A stretch of DNA of 21,584 nucleotides from Actinomycetes bacterium. Its GTDB lineage: Bacteria; Actinomycetota; Actinomycetes; Propionibacteriales; Propionibacteriaceae. The position numbers and the translations under genes were made by a program. Below are positions 1-7,827 of the stretch, piece after piece; the first letter of the stretch is position 1, and each line of letters opens with the position of its first letter. The DNA lies in contig JAEZZG010000010.1 in NCBI GenBank assembly GCA_023442485.1, positions 1 through 21,584 on the forward strand. The letters are read 5' to 3'. Below the pieces are notes generated by a model that saw nothing but the letters and a program-made list of their open reading frames with translations, had not been told where the DNA came from and searched no databases.

Positions 1-2
1 GG

Positions 3-557
3 GTACAGATCACCGGCACCGGCAATATCGCTGCCCGGATGTGGTCGCGGCCCTCAGTATCGGTTCTCGCCATTGATTCGGTACCTGTCAAAGACGCCTC
101 CAACACTCTGGCTGCGAAGGCCCGGGCCAAGGTGTCGATGCGGGTGGCTCCCGGTCAAGACGCCGACATCGCCCTCAAAGCCCTCACCGATCACCTAATC
201 AGTCACGCACCCTTCGGGGCGAAGGTCAGCGTCGACGGTGGCGAATCGGGCCAGGCCGGGATCGTCAACTTCGACGGTCCCTACTGTGAAACCGCTTACG
301 ACGCCTGGAAGAAAGCCTGGGGTGTCGACCCCGTTTTTGTCGGCTGCGGCGGTTCGATCCCGATGCTCTTCGACTTCCAGAAAGCATTCCCTCACTCAGC
401 AATCATTGTCTCCGCCGTCTCCGACCCAGACTCGAGAATGCACGGCATCGACGAATCGGTCTATCTGCCCGGATTACGTCGCACCGTCGCTGCCGAAGCC
501 TTCTGGTTGAGTAGTCTTGCCGAGAAGGCTGGACGAGATGGACTCGACACCCAATAG
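3..557 (+). CDS. M20-family metallopeptidase (dipeptidase-like), C-terminal part
   Basis: The reading frame is open from the left edge, so the N-terminus and most zinc ligands lie outside the window. What remains is the end of the dimerisation (lid) domain and the last part of the catalytic domain of an M20 peptidase. The segment around RVAPGQDAD is the typical lid-domain strand. GCGGSIP (bases about 343-363) is the conserved glycine-rich loop, and the His of SRMHGIDESV (about 435-464) matches the M20 metal or substrate histidine just before the C-terminal helices. The family hydrolyses dipeptides or acyl-amino acids in the cytosol with two metal ions; the exact substrate cannot be told. The gene ends 55 bases before the next start, so it may be cotranscribed with the TetR-type regulator. 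Confidence 0.85.
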   Translation, partial: VQITGTGNIAARMWSRPSVSVLAIDSVPVKDASNTLAAKARAKVSMRVAPGQDADIALKALTDHLISHAPFGAKVSVDGGESGQAGIVNFDGPYCETAYDAWKKAWGVDPVFVGCGGSIPMLFDFQKAFPHSAIIVSAVSDPDSRMHGIDESVYLPGLRRTVAAEAFWLSSLAEKAGRDGLDTQ

Positions 558-612
558 TGCGGTACCCAACTAACTAAATCTTTCCAGCCAAGGATCGGTG
601 GAGGAGCCAGTC

Positions 613-1317
613 ATGCCGAAGATTGACGCACCAACGGTTGCCGAACATCACCAAAAGGTTCTGGTAACCCTCGTAGACGCCGCCGAGGATGTGCTGCGTG
701 AATACGGGTCGGACGCACTCACCGCCGAGGCAGTGAGTTCTAGGGCCGGTTTAGCGCGTAACTCCATCTACAGGTATGTGTCGTCGGTGGACGAGTTGCG
801 GTTCCTGGTTGTGGAACGCTACCTGCCTCAGTGGCAAAACGAGATCAGCTCGGCTGTTGCCGACGATGACCTGCCCCAAGACAGAATCCGTGCCTGGGCG
901 GTTGCGGCCTTACGGCAGTCTGCCCGCACCGGTCACGGCTGGTTCATGTCGGTGACCCGTCCCCACGGGGCTGAACGCATGAAACACGCCGACCGGATCG
1001 CAGCCATTCACCGCACCCTACTGATGCCATTGATCAGTGCCTGGCGCCAAATCAACCCGGTGGAGTCCTCACTGGGGGCGTCGATGGTGATTCAGTTGGT
1101 CTCGGTGGGAATGAAAACCTTGGAGGCCACCACCGCCGACCAGGTTGATCGGGTTATTTCTAGGGTTTCTGATGCGGTCTACGCCGTCGTCAAGACCTTC
1201 CCCGTCGATCACACCCGCCCCGATCTGCCAGCCGGTCACGCCGTCGTCGGTATGGAACGCGTCTTTGGTGGGCACGGCCACAACAACCCTTCCGATTCCG
1301 ATAAGGTGAACCCGTGA
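613..1317 (+). CDS. TetR/AcrR-family transcriptional regulator
   Basis: A 234-residue protein with an N-terminal helix-turn-helix (about residues 16-62; the recognition-helix region reads GLARNSIYRYVSSVDEL) followed by an all-helical ligand-binding and dimerisation region of no recognisable subclass. This layout is typical of TetR repressors, which release DNA when a small ligand binds. The ATG at 613 is chosen over the in-frame GTG at 598 because GGAGGAG (599-605) then forms a well-spaced ribosome site and the extra codons would be the ribosome site itself. Its TGA overlaps the GTG start of purF (GTGA), so the two are probably translationally coupled. Coupling suggests that it responds to purine or nucleotide metabolism or simply shares the transcript; no operator was identified. 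Confidence 0.85.
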   Translation: MPKIDAPTVAEHHQKVLVTLVDAAEDVLREYGSDALTAEAVSSRAGLARNSIYRYVSSVDELRFLVVERYLPQWQNEISSAVADDDLPQDRIRAWAVAALRQSARTGHGWFMSVTRPHGAERMKHADRIAAIHRTLLMPLISAWRQINPVESSLGASMVIQLVSVGMKTLEATTADQVDRVISRVSDAVYAVVKTFPVDHTRPDLPAGHAVVGMERVFGGHGHNNPSDSDKVNP

Positions 1318-2840
1318 TTCGTCCCGATGGTCGGCTCAACCACGTACTTGACCCTTATGATGACCGCGCACCCCAAGACGAATGTGGGGTTTTCGGCATC
1401 TACGCCCCCGGCGAAGAAGTCTCCAAACTGATCTACTTTGGCCTCTACGCTCTCCAACATCGCGGCCAAGAATCAGCCGGGATCGCCGTATCCGATTTTG
1501 AACGCATCACCGTCTACAAGGACATGGGCCTAGTCAGCCAAGTCTTCAACGAGACTGTGCTGAATTCCCTAGTGGGTGATTTAGGCATCGGCCACACCCG
1601 CTACTCCACCACAGGTGCGTCAACCTGGAAGAACGCTCAACCAACCTTCAGGGCGGTCAAATCTGGCGGTCTCGCCTTAGCCCACAACGGCAACCTGACC
1701 AATACCGCAGCCTTGATGGAGTTACTTGAGGTGCGCGGCGCTGAGGCGTGTATCCCGAAGAAACGCCGGGTGATGGATTCAACCAACGACACCTCGGTTG
1801 TCGCTGCCTTATTGAGCACTTATTCGTGTTCGGTCGAAGAAGCCGCCCTCGATCTCTTCCCGCAGTTGCGAGGGGCATTCTCCCTAGTATTCATGGACGA
1901 GAAGACCCTCTACGCGGCCCGCGACCCGCTCGGGATTCGCCCCCTCGTCTTGGGGCGACTACACAACGGCTGGGTGGTTGCCTCCGAGACGGCAGCCCTC
2001 GACATTATCGGGGCATCCTTCATCCGTGAGGTCAACCCTGGCGAGATGTTGATCATCGACCACAACGGGTTGCGCTCGCGCACCTTCGCCCCGGCCACAC
2101 CTAAGGGGTGCATGTTCGAGTATGTCTACCTCGCCCGCCCGGATACGGTGATCTCGCAGCAGCGCATCCACAACGTCAGGGTAGAGATCGGTCGGCGTCT
2201 GGCTGCCTCTCACCCAGCAGATGCCGATCTGGTGATCCCGGTGCCCGAATCAGGAACCCCGGCTGCGATCGGCTACGCCCAGGCGTCCGGGATTCCCTTC
2301 GGATTAGGCCTAGTCAAGAACTCCTACGTCGGACGGACCTTCATCCAGCCGACCGACTCTATCCGCCAGTTGGGTATCCGGCTGAAGCTGAACCCGATCC
2401 GTGACGTCATTGAAGGCAAACGCCTCGTGGTGGTGGACGACTCCATCGTCAGAGGCAACACCCAAAGGGCCCTCGTCAAGATGCTCCAGGAGGCGGGCGC
2501 GGCCGAGGTCCACGTCAGGATTTCTTCACCGCCAGTGGAGTGGCCCTGTTTCTACGGCATTGACTTCGCCACCCGTGCCGAACTGATCGCGCCGGGGCTG
2601 TCCGTCGAGGAGATTTGTCGGTCCATCGGCGCGGATTCACTCGGATTCATCTCCCTTGACGAGCTGGTTGAGGCGACCAATGTTGCCAAGTCGCATCTGT
2701 GCTGTGCCTGTTTCGACGGTGTATATCCCACCGACGTCCCTGATTTTGGTCCGCAACGCAGCCTGCCGGTGGTGGAGAGATCACGCGAAGTTTCTCGGGT
2801 AGCCGCTCCAGGAACGGCTGTCAAAACCTTGGTTGACTAG
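1314..2840 (+). CDS. purF: Amidophosphoribosyltransferase
   Basis: First committed enzyme of de novo purine synthesis: PRPP plus glutamine gives 5-phosphoribosylamine. The class II glutamine amidotransferase domain starts at Cys24 (DECGVFGIY), so a 23-residue propeptide must be removed to expose the nucleophile. HRGQESAG and GHTRYSTTG follow in the glutaminase domain. The phosphoribosyltransferase domain carries the PRPP loop VVVDDSIVRGNT at 372-383. Cys266, Cys412, Cys463 and Cys466 fit the four ligands of the Bacillus-type 4Fe-4S cluster, so this is the iron-sulfur, propeptide-bearing class. Length (508 residues) is normal. The start is GTG, with AAGGTGA about 5 bases upstream, and it overlaps the TetR gene by 4 bases. 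purM follows after 40 bases, so the two are probably one transcript. Confidence 0.97.
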   Translation: MIRPDGRLNHVLDPYDDRAPQDECGVFGIYAPGEEVSKLIYFGLYALQHRGQESAGIAVSDFERITVYKDMGLVSQVFNETVLNSLVGDLGIGHTRYSTTGASTWKNAQPTFRAVKSGGLALAHNGNLTNTAALMELLEVRGAEACIPKKRRVMDSTNDTSVVAALLSTYSCSVEEAALDLFPQLRGAFSLVFMDEKTLYAARDPLGIRPLVLGRLHNGWVVASETAALDIIGASFIREVNPGEMLIIDHNGLRSRTFAPATPKGCMFEYVYLARPDTVISQQRIHNVRVEIGRRLAASHPADADLVIPVPESGTPAAIGYAQASGIPFGLGLVKNSYVGRTFIQPTDSIRQLGIRLKLNPIRDVIEGKRLVVVDDSIVRGNTQRALVKMLQEAGAAEVHVRISSPPVEWPCFYGIDFATRAELIAPGLSVEEICRSIGADSLGFISLDELVEATNVAKSHLCCACFDGVYPTDVPDFGPQRSLPVVERSREVSRVAAPGTAVKTLVD

Positions 2841-2880
2841 GAAATTCAGTAGGTAATACGACCTTGTGGAGGAAGCCATC

Positions 2881-3939
2881 ATGACTCAACCGCGTGCTTA
2901 CGCCCAGGCCGGCGTCGACATCGAAGCTGGGGATCGGGCAGTGGAATTGATGAAGTCGTCCATCAAAGCAACATCGCGTCCTGAGGTCCTTGGCGGTATC
3001 GGTGGATTCGCAGGTTTGTTCGACATGGCCGGTTTCAAGAACTATCGCCGTCCGGTGTTGTGTTCGTCTACGGACGGAGTCGGCACCAAGGTGGCTATCG
3101 CTCAAGCCATGGACCGCCACGACACCATCGGTCGCGACCTGGTTGGGATGTTGGTCGATGACCTGGTCGTTTCTGGGGCAGAGCCACTCTTCATGACCGA
3201 CTACATCGCCTGCGGCAAGGTGGTTCCGGAGCGGATTGCCGACATCGTCAAGGGCATTGCTGACGGCTGCGTCCTGGCCGGTTGTGCATTGATCGGCGGA
3301 GAGACGGCTGAGCATCCTGGATTGATGGAGGCCGACGAATACGACATTGCCGGTGCTACCACCGGCATCGTCGAGTATGACCAGATTCTAGGAGCCGAAC
3401 GCGTCGTCCCCGGAGACGTCATCGTCGCGATCGCATCGTCGGGTCTACACTCCAACGGCTACTCCTTGGTGCGCAAGGTTTTGCTCAATGACACCGGCTG
3501 GAAACTGGACCGCCACCTCGACGAACTAGGCAAGACCCTCGGGGAGGAACTGCTGATCCCGACCCGGATTTACGCCAAGGACATGCTTGACGTGATCGCC
3601 CAATGCGAGGTTCACTCAGCTAGCCACATCACCGGCGGCGGGTTTGCCAACAACCTGGCTCGGGTGATCCCTGACGGTTGCGGCGTCCACATTGAGCGCC
3701 ACTCCTGGATGGTTCCAGCGATCTTTAGGCTGGTGATGGAGGTAGGACGCCTGGGGCTGGCCGATGTGGAAGAAAGCCTCAACATGGGGGTAGGCATGGC
3801 GTTGGTTATGCCCGCCTCCGACGCTACCAAGGCCGTCGAGATGTTTGAATCTCGCCAGATCCCGGCGTGGGTGTGCGGCGAGGTCGTAGCTACCCCAGGG
3901 GCGAAAGCTAGCGTTGAACTCGTCGGAAGCTACGCCTAG
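2881..3939 (+). CDS. purM: Phosphoribosylformylglycinamidine cyclo-ligase (AIR synthetase)
   Basis: Fifth step of purine synthesis: ATP-dependent ring closure of FGAM to aminoimidazole ribotide. The 352-residue protein shows the family signatures in order: GVDIEAGD near the N-terminus, STDGVGTK (63-70), DLVGMLVDDLVVSGAEP (87-102) for ATP and substrate binding, GGETAEHPG (139-147), a GLHSNGYSL segment and HITGGGFANN in the C-terminal half. The ATG at 2881 is preceded by GGAGGA at 2868-2873; an in-frame GTG at 2866 would include the ribosome site and is rejected. It directly follows purF, the usual actinobacterial order. No hairpin terminator is evident after its TAG. Confidence 0.97.
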   Translation: MTQPRAYAQAGVDIEAGDRAVELMKSSIKATSRPEVLGGIGGFAGLFDMAGFKNYRRPVLCSSTDGVGTKVAIAQAMDRHDTIGRDLVGMLVDDLVVSGAEPLFMTDYIACGKVVPERIADIVKGIADGCVLAGCALIGGETAEHPGLMEADEYDIAGATTGIVEYDQILGAERVVPGDVIVAIASSGLHSNGYSLVRKVLLNDTGWKLDRHLDELGKTLGEELLIPTRIYAKDMLDVIAQCEVHSASHITGGGFANNLARVIPDGCGVHIERHSWMVPAIFRLVMEVGRLGLADVEESLNMGVGMALVMPASDATKAVEMFESRQIPAWVCGEVVATPGAKASVELVGSYA

Positions 3940-4282
3940 GGGAGAGTGGAGATACGCTGACGGGTGAGGGCGAGGGTAAGGAGACACCACAGAATCGCCT
4001 CCTGGCAAGGTTGAGGACGGGCCCGCGAACCGTAGCCGAACTAGGGTGAGGAGAGTCTGGGAAGCCCTCGAAGTGAGCGTGATCTGCTGCCAGGGTTCGC
4101 CGTCACATCCGCTCATCGTCAGCTCCCCGTCAACGCCGAAGGCTGCCGAGGCAACCACGGTATCGCCGTCTCCGGGGATGGGCTCTTTTGGTAGTTCGTG
4201 AGTCTTTCGGTAACCTTGACATCACGAAACATTGGATCCGTGGTATAACCGCGAAGGAATAGAGCGAGGGGGTCGACCCGAT
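3940..4282. other. Intergenic region purM to DUF3073
   Basis: A 343-base gap without a convincing gene. The right end (4216-4272) holds a promoter and ribosome site for DUF3073. The remaining roughly 270 bases are purine-rich at the left and contain no ORF with a recognisable product. A minus-strand frame runs through it into purM antisense but has no ribosome site or family motif. Short stretches faintly recall conserved RNase P or cobalamin-riboswitch strings, but the order and pairing of those RNAs are not present. In some actinomycetes the gene next to DUF3073 is bldC; no MerR/BldC-like frame is seen here. Confidence 0.6.
4216..4249 (+). promoter_or_regulatory. Probable promoter of the DUF3073 gene (extended -10)
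   Basis: TGGTATAAC at 4241-4249 is a near-consensus extended -10 (TGn plus TATAAC). A perfect -35-like TTGACA lies at 4216-4221, but the 22-base spacer to the -10 is too long for ordinary use, so the extended -10 is probably the main determinant. Transcription would start near 4256, giving a leader of about 27 bases with AGGGGG at 4267-4272 as ribosome site. Confidence 0.55.
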
Positions 4283-4501
4283 ATGGGGCGCGGCCGTGCA
4301 AAGGCGAAACAGACCAAAGTTGCGAGAAGTCTCAAGTACCGTACCGTCAATACGGACCTCGCATCACTAGAGCGGGAACTCAGGGGAGAGCCCCTCTACA
4401 CTGAGGACTCCGAAGATCAGCTTTCGGACGCATATTCAGAGCTCGCGGCGAAGTACAACGCCGTTGATTATGACGACGAGGATGAGGCCATCGTTCGTTA
4501 A
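4283..4501 (+). CDS. DUF3073 domain-containing protein
   Basis: A 72-residue, highly charged protein of the actinobacterial DUF3073 family, recognised by the basic N-terminus MGRGRAKAKQTKVARSLKY, the middle segment NTDLASLERELRG and an acidic tail with DYDDEDE. The function of the family is unknown. The basic head and acidic tail suggest a small cytosolic protein that could contact nucleic acid or ribosomes, but that is only inference. The start at 4283 is supported by AGGGGG at 4267-4272 and by family conservation of the MGRGRAKAKQTKVAR opening; the in-frame extension to 4232 would run through the promoter. It lies downstream of purM, as commonly seen in actinomycetes, but has its own promoter. 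Confidence 0.93.
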   Translation: MGRGRAKAKQTKVARSLKYRTVNTDLASLERELRGEPLYTEDSEDQLSDAYSELAAKYNAVDYDDEDEAIVR

Positions 4502-4536
4502 TTCCTCCCCGGATTCCCCCTAATAATTGGAGGGGC

Positions 4537-5529
4537 ATGATGGTTAAGCGTTACCAGTGGGAACCAGATTCTTTCCTGCCAGGCTACGAGCGTCTGGTGA
4601 TGGAGTTACCCCATGTCGAGACTGTCCCGGGTGACCCGGATCGCATCTGTGCAACCCTGGTTCGTCCTGAGCGAGGTGCCGATTTCCAGCCCAAGCCTCA
4701 AGCCGTGCTAATGGTCCACGGGTGGAATGACTACTTCTTCCAGACCCATGTCGCCGACTGGCTAGGGGAGCGCGGTCTCGATTTCTACGCAATCGATCTT
4801 CGACGCTTCGGACGTAACCTGCATCCGGACCAGTACGGCGGTTACATCTCTAACCTCGACGACTATGAGGTTGAACTTGACTTGGCGGTGGCCGAGATTC
4901 GCCGCCACCACCGCGACATCATCTTGATCGGTCATTCACTGGGTGGTTTGATCGTCTCTCTCTACGCCAACCGGCGTCCTGGGAAGTTCAAAGCCGTCAT
5001 GCTGAATTCGCCGTGGATCAACCTGCAGGCCTCTGCAGCGTTGCGCGTCTTGGCGTCTCCGATGGTCTTTACCATGGCGACGGTATCGCCTCACCGGGTG
5101 TTGCCCATTGCCCAAGACAGCGACCTCTACGCCCGCTCTGTGCACAAGTCACTCGATGGGGAATGGGACTTCGATCTAGACGTCAAGAGAGCCCATTCTC
5201 AGCCGATTCGAGGAGGCTGGCTGGCTGCAGTCCTGAATGGTCATGAACAGGTATCGGCGGGTCTCGATATTGATTGTCCGGTTCTGGTGATGATTTCGGC
5301 GCGCTCTAGTTTCCCGAAGAAGTGGGGCCCCGACTGCCTCGATCGAGACATCGTCTTGGATGTTGATCGAGTGGCCGATGTTGCCCCGAAGCTGGGTAGT
5401 AACGTCACTATCGTTCGGATCGAGGACGGGCTCCACGACCTGACCTTGTCGAAGCCGAAGGTGCGTTCCAGGGTGGCCTATGAAACCACGCGGTGGATGC
5501 AAGGCTATGTCCCCAAGTTGCGAGGCTAG
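4537..5529 (+). CDS. Alpha/beta hydrolase (serine aminopeptidase / monoacylglycerol-lipase type)
   Basis: A 330-residue alpha/beta-hydrolase fold protein. The oxyanion-hole motif VHGWNDY starts at residue 60, the nucleophile elbow is GHSLGG (132-137, Ser134), and the catalytic His is probably His300 in EDGLHDLTLS. The acid residue is not assigned with confidence. The layout resembles the S33/Hydrolase_4 group acting on lipid esters or similar small esters; the substrate is unknown. No signal peptide or transmembrane segment is seen, so it should be cytosolic. GGAGGGG at 4529-4535 is very close to the first ATG (4537), so the second ATG at 4540 may be the real start; the difference is one residue. 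It lies 35 bases after DUF3073 in the same direction and may share its promoter. Confidence 0.9.
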   Translation: MMVKRYQWEPDSFLPGYERLVMELPHVETVPGDPDRICATLVRPERGADFQPKPQAVLMVHGWNDYFFQTHVADWLGERGLDFYAIDLRRFGRNLHPDQYGGYISNLDDYEVELDLAVAEIRRHHRDIILIGHSLGGLIVSLYANRRPGKFKAVMLNSPWINLQASAALRVLASPMVFTMATVSPHRVLPIAQDSDLYARSVHKSLDGEWDFDLDVKRAHSQPIRGGWLAAVLNGHEQVSAGLDIDCPVLVMISARSSFPKKWGPDCLDRDIVLDVDRVADVAPKLGSNVTIVRIEDGLHDLTLSKPKVRSRVAYETTRWMQGYVPKLRG

Positions 5530-5746
5530 TCGCCTGGGCAACGGACTGTCTGCGCGTGGGCCTGGGGCTGTGGGGTGGTGCTCGGGTTTGTGGGTGACGC
5601 TCGGGGCGGCGGGGAACTGAGATGGTGGTTTGGTGGTGCTGCCGAAGTGCCGAGATGATGCTGCTGGGCCGAGGTTGGATTGGTTGGCGGACGCTGGCGC
5701 GTCAATAAGAGTGGATAGTCGAAAAGAAAATAAAGCAGAAAAGAAA
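5530..5746. other. G-rich intergenic region, possible Rho-type termination zone for the minus-strand tRNAs
   Basis: No gene is supported. On the plus strand it is rich in G and T (runs of TGGGG and GGTGG between 5550 and 5640); read on the minus strand, downstream of tRNA-Phe, it is C-rich and G-poor, the composition of Rho-utilisation sites. A short T-rich tract on the minus strand (5725-5746, directly after the tRNA CCA end) could alternatively end tRNA transcription. An apparent ORF at 5630-5812 is an artefact of the tRNA antisense strand. Confidence 0.35.
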
Positions 5747-5823
5747 TGGTGGCCAGGGTCGGGATCGAACCGACGACCTTACACTTTTCAGGCGTACGCT
5801 ACTACCAACTGAGCTACCTGGCC
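5747..5823 (-). tRNA. tRNA-Phe (anticodon GAA), CCA encoded
   Basis: On the minus strand the acceptor stem is GGCCAGG/CCTGGCC with discriminator A and an encoded CCA (5747-5749). The anticodon stem is TACGC/GTGTA around loop CTGAAAA (anticodon GAA). The T arm is GTCGG-TTCGATC-CCGAC. The molecule is one base longer than usual: the 3' side of the D stem reads G-T-A-G-C instead of GAGC, that is, one extra T (complement of base 5801), giving a bulge or a C-U mismatch. It lies 119 bases downstream of tRNA-Asp on the same strand and is probably cotranscribed with it. Confidence 0.95.
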
Positions 5824-5942
5824 ATGCAAATCGCGATGACATCAACGGTTGCGATGCATGAGCAGGAAACTCGCTACAGGGATAATCTGTAGGGAATCAA
5901 TGGCTGAGCCATTTCGCAGGATACCGCTAGTCGCGATTACCG

Positions 5943-6016
5943 CGACCCCGATGGGACTTGAACCCACGACCTCCGCCGTGACAGGGCGGCGCGCTAACCA
6001 ACTGCGCTACGGGGCC
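5943..6016 (-). tRNA. tRNA-Asp (anticodon GTC), CCA not encoded
   Basis: A standard 74-base cloverleaf on the minus strand: acceptor GGCCCCG/CGGGGTC (one G-T pair) with discriminator G, D arm GCGC-AGTTGGTTA-GCGC, anticodon stem CCGCC/GGCGG around CTGTCAC (anticodon GTC), and T arm GTGGG-TTCAAGT-CCCAT. The bases after the discriminator are CGG, so CCA must be added by an enzyme, unlike the Phe and Glu tRNA genes in this window. A short ORF antisense to it ending in typical tRNA-derived peptide is not a gene. Confidence 0.97.
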
Positions 6017-6087
6017 TTGAGACATTGCCGAGTGGAGCAAGGCTGTTTGCTCGTTTCGACTCCGTCTTGAGGATTACGACTCGCATT

Positions 6088-6114
6088 ACTTTACATGAAA
6101 AAGCGAAAAGTCAA
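6088..6114 (-). promoter_or_regulatory. Candidate promoter of the tRNA-Asp/tRNA-Phe unit
   Basis: On the minus strand a -35-like TTGACT (6109-6114) is followed by TAAAGT (6088-6093). The 15-base spacer is shorter than optimal, so the -10 assignment is tentative. The transcript would carry a leader of roughly 65 bases before tRNA-Asp. The upstream TTTTGA is also seen in the better promoter before tRNA-Glu. Confidence 0.4.
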
Positions 6115-6280
6115 AACTCGCGATTTCGTGGTTGGTGGGCGAGTCACCCTTGCTGCCGTTCCTAGGAACTGACCTGGAGGCCGGGTTCTGGGAAAGCCAG
6201 CTTGAAAATCATAGCGTGAACTCTTTGACCCGCCAAATCGAGTCCCCAAAGATGGTTTGGCTAGGGGTTTTATGTGGGTT

Positions 6281-7051
6281 CTAGGTGGCGAGTTGGAGTG
6301 GGCGTCCCAAGCCGATCTCCGTCCAAAAGTCGCGAAGGGATTGTGCGGAGATCTGCCCGGGGGCTGAGGGTTCATCTGCGTAGGCGAAAGTCCCGCAACA
6401 CCCAAGCTGCGGCGCCATCATCCGCGAGTAGGGGCCCCAGTCTCCCATCGCCATCACCATCACCGGGGTGGCGAAGTCGGTGTGGGTGAGGGTCCACGTC
6501 GTCTCGGTCAACTGGTGGAGATCGGCGAGGTGCCCGATATTGACCGCGATCTTCGCCAGATCACAGTTAGCTGAGAGCATCTTGGCTAAGACGGCGATCA
6601 GTTCAGTGCGTGTGGGGGTGAGGGACCAGAAGTGCTGGGAGCCAATCACCACCCGCCCTTCGTCATGGACAAAGTCGATCAGAGCCTTGGCGTCGCGGCG
6701 AGTCATCTCGATATCGACGGCGTCGACTAAGGCAGCGATGGTGGTTACGATCTGGGTGTATTGCTCGTCGGAGACGTCGACGCTACTTCCCTCAGCGCTG
6801 GTCCGCATGGTTGCCAGAAGTGGGGCGGAGATGGCCTCGCGTAGCCGGTGGGCTGCCTCGGTGATGAGGTCGATATTGTGCTCGGCTAAGGCGTCGATGC
6901 GCCACTCTACGACGTCAACGGGGTGACGGGTGAGTGTGGTCGCTGCCTCGGTGAGGGTGGCGATGTCGCGGACGCTCAGAGAGGCAAAAATCGCTGGATG
7001 GGCGGGGTCGATGCGGAGATGGCCGAGGTGGAAGCCAGAGCGAGAATCCAT
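6281..7051 (-). CDS. aroD: Type I 3-dehydroquinate dehydratase
   Basis: Catalyses the Schiff-base dehydration of 3-dehydroquinate to 3-dehydroshikimate (shikimate pathway, or catabolic quinate use). The 256-residue protein shows the type I signature: VEWRIDAL with Glu49 and Arg51, Arg83 in ATMRTSAEG, catalytic His140 in GSQHFWSLTPT, the Schiff-base lysine Lys167 in CDLAKIAVN, and the C-terminal MAMGDWGPYSR plus SAPGQIS loop. The ATG at 7051 is chosen because homology begins just after it (GFHLGHLRID resembles the usual N-terminal strand). A TTG 37 codons upstream at 7162 adds sequence unlike the family. No clear ribosome site precedes 7051, so the start is less certain than the identity. No other shikimate gene is nearby. 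Confidence 0.95.
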   Translation of the reverse strand: MDSRSGFHLGHLRIDPAHPAIFASLSVRDIATLTEAATTLTRHPVDVVEWRIDALAEHNIDLITEAAHRLREAISAPLLATMRTSAEGSSVDVSDEQYTQIVTTIAALVDAVDIEMTRRDAKALIDFVHDEGRVVIGSQHFWSLTPTRTELIAVLAKMLSANCDLAKIAVNIGHLADLHQLTETTWTLTHTDFATPVMVMAMGDWGPYSRMMAPQLGCCGTFAYADEPSAPGQISAQSLRDFWTEIGLGRPLQLAT

Positions 7052-7229
7052 GTCTTGATTGTGCCCTGTGGGATGGGAGTGCGCCAATCGCCGCGAGGGA
7101 ATCCGTAGCCAGTTAGCTTGATTGATGAGGTGTAGGCCAGGTCGGAGATAAATTGGCGTCAACGCCAGATGTTGCGCCCTTGAATGCGTCCAGTGTGCTC
7201 CATTGACCTCAGCCAGCGAGAGGATACCG

Positions 7230-7787
7230 ATGCCAAGACAACCTCACCATCAAGATTCAGTCGTGCCGGGGCAGCCGCTAGGCGTAGACGACTTGCCGAC
7301 CCGAGCACCCAAACCCGTCGCGCGTGTGCTGACGGTCTCAGATCGCTGCTCGGCGGGGGTCAGGGCGGATCGCTCTGGCCCGCTCGCTCGCGAACTGCTG
7401 AATGAACGCTTTGAGGTGGACCGGATCGTCGTGGTTTCAGATGACCTAGACGCGATTAGCTGCGCCATTAGCGATGCCCTTGACGACGGAGTGCGGCTGA
7501 TCTTCACTACGGGAGGAACCGGAATCACCCCGCGCGATCATACCCCTGAGGCTACCTTGCCATTCGTCCAGACCAGACTTGAAGGGATCGAACACGCCAT
7601 TCGTGAGCGGGGGCCACAACCCTTCGCCGCGATCTCTCGGGGCATCGTGGGGGTTTCAGCGCAGGCAGCCGGTGCCGCTGTCATCGTCAACGCGCCCGGC
7701 TCAACCGGCGGCGTCAAAGACGCGTGCTCTGTCATCGTTGAAGTGGCACCCCACCTCATTGATCAACTCGACGGTGGTGATCACTAG
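7230..7787 (+). CDS. mogA: Molybdopterin adenylyltransferase (MogA/MoaB family)
   Basis: Adenylylates molybdopterin so that MoeA can insert molybdate. The 185-residue protein holds the MoCF-binding fold: a strand with VLTVSDRCSAG (33-43), the pterin-binding TTGGTGITPRD (93-103) and NAPGSTGGV (154-162), a variant of the usual NLPGSPKGV. A roughly 28-residue N-terminal tail precedes the domain. The ATG at 7230 is preceded by GAGAGGA (about 7218-7224); the upstream in-frame TTG at 7203 is less likely. It faces moaC convergently across a short G-rich gap. MogA and MoaB cannot be told apart with certainty from sequence alone, but the neighbours support a Moco role. Confidence 0.93.
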   Translation: MPRQPHHQDSVVPGQPLGVDDLPTRAPKPVARVLTVSDRCSAGVRADRSGPLARELLNERFEVDRIVVVSDDLDAISCAISDALDDGVRLIFTTGGTGITPRDHTPEATLPFVQTRLEGIEHAIRERGPQPFAAISRGIVGVSAQAAGAAVIVNAPGSTGGVKDACSVIVEVAPHLIDQLDGGDH

Positions 7788-7827
7788 GGGCTTGGCGGGG
7801 TGTTAGGTGTGGTTTGGTGGGGAGTCT

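Noticed and set aside
4020..4110. Strings resembling RNase P RNA or a cobalamin riboswitch (such as GAGGAGAGTCTGGGAAGCCC)
   Set aside because: The other conserved blocks are missing or in the wrong order, and RNase P RNA would need far more length.
3616..4158. Minus-strand ORF of 180 residues partly in the purM-DUF3073 gap
   Set aside because: Half of it is antisense to purM, it has no ribosome site, and the product has no recognisable motif; chance opening in GC-rich DNA is more likely, although the gap portion was considered as a decayed gene.
5630..5812. Plus-strand ORF ending in WWPGSGSNRRPYTFQAYATTN
   Set aside because: Its 3' part is the antisense of tRNA-Phe, a well-known source of false ORFs.
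5849..6070. Plus-strand ORF with GLEPTTSAVTGRRANQLRYG
   Set aside because: Antisense of tRNA-Asp; no ribosome site or family match.
6017..6280. Possible att site (copy of the tRNA-Glu 3' end) near tRNA-Asp
   Set aside because: I looked for the tRNA-Glu T-arm and acceptor sequence here and did not find it, so no attachment duplication is claimed.
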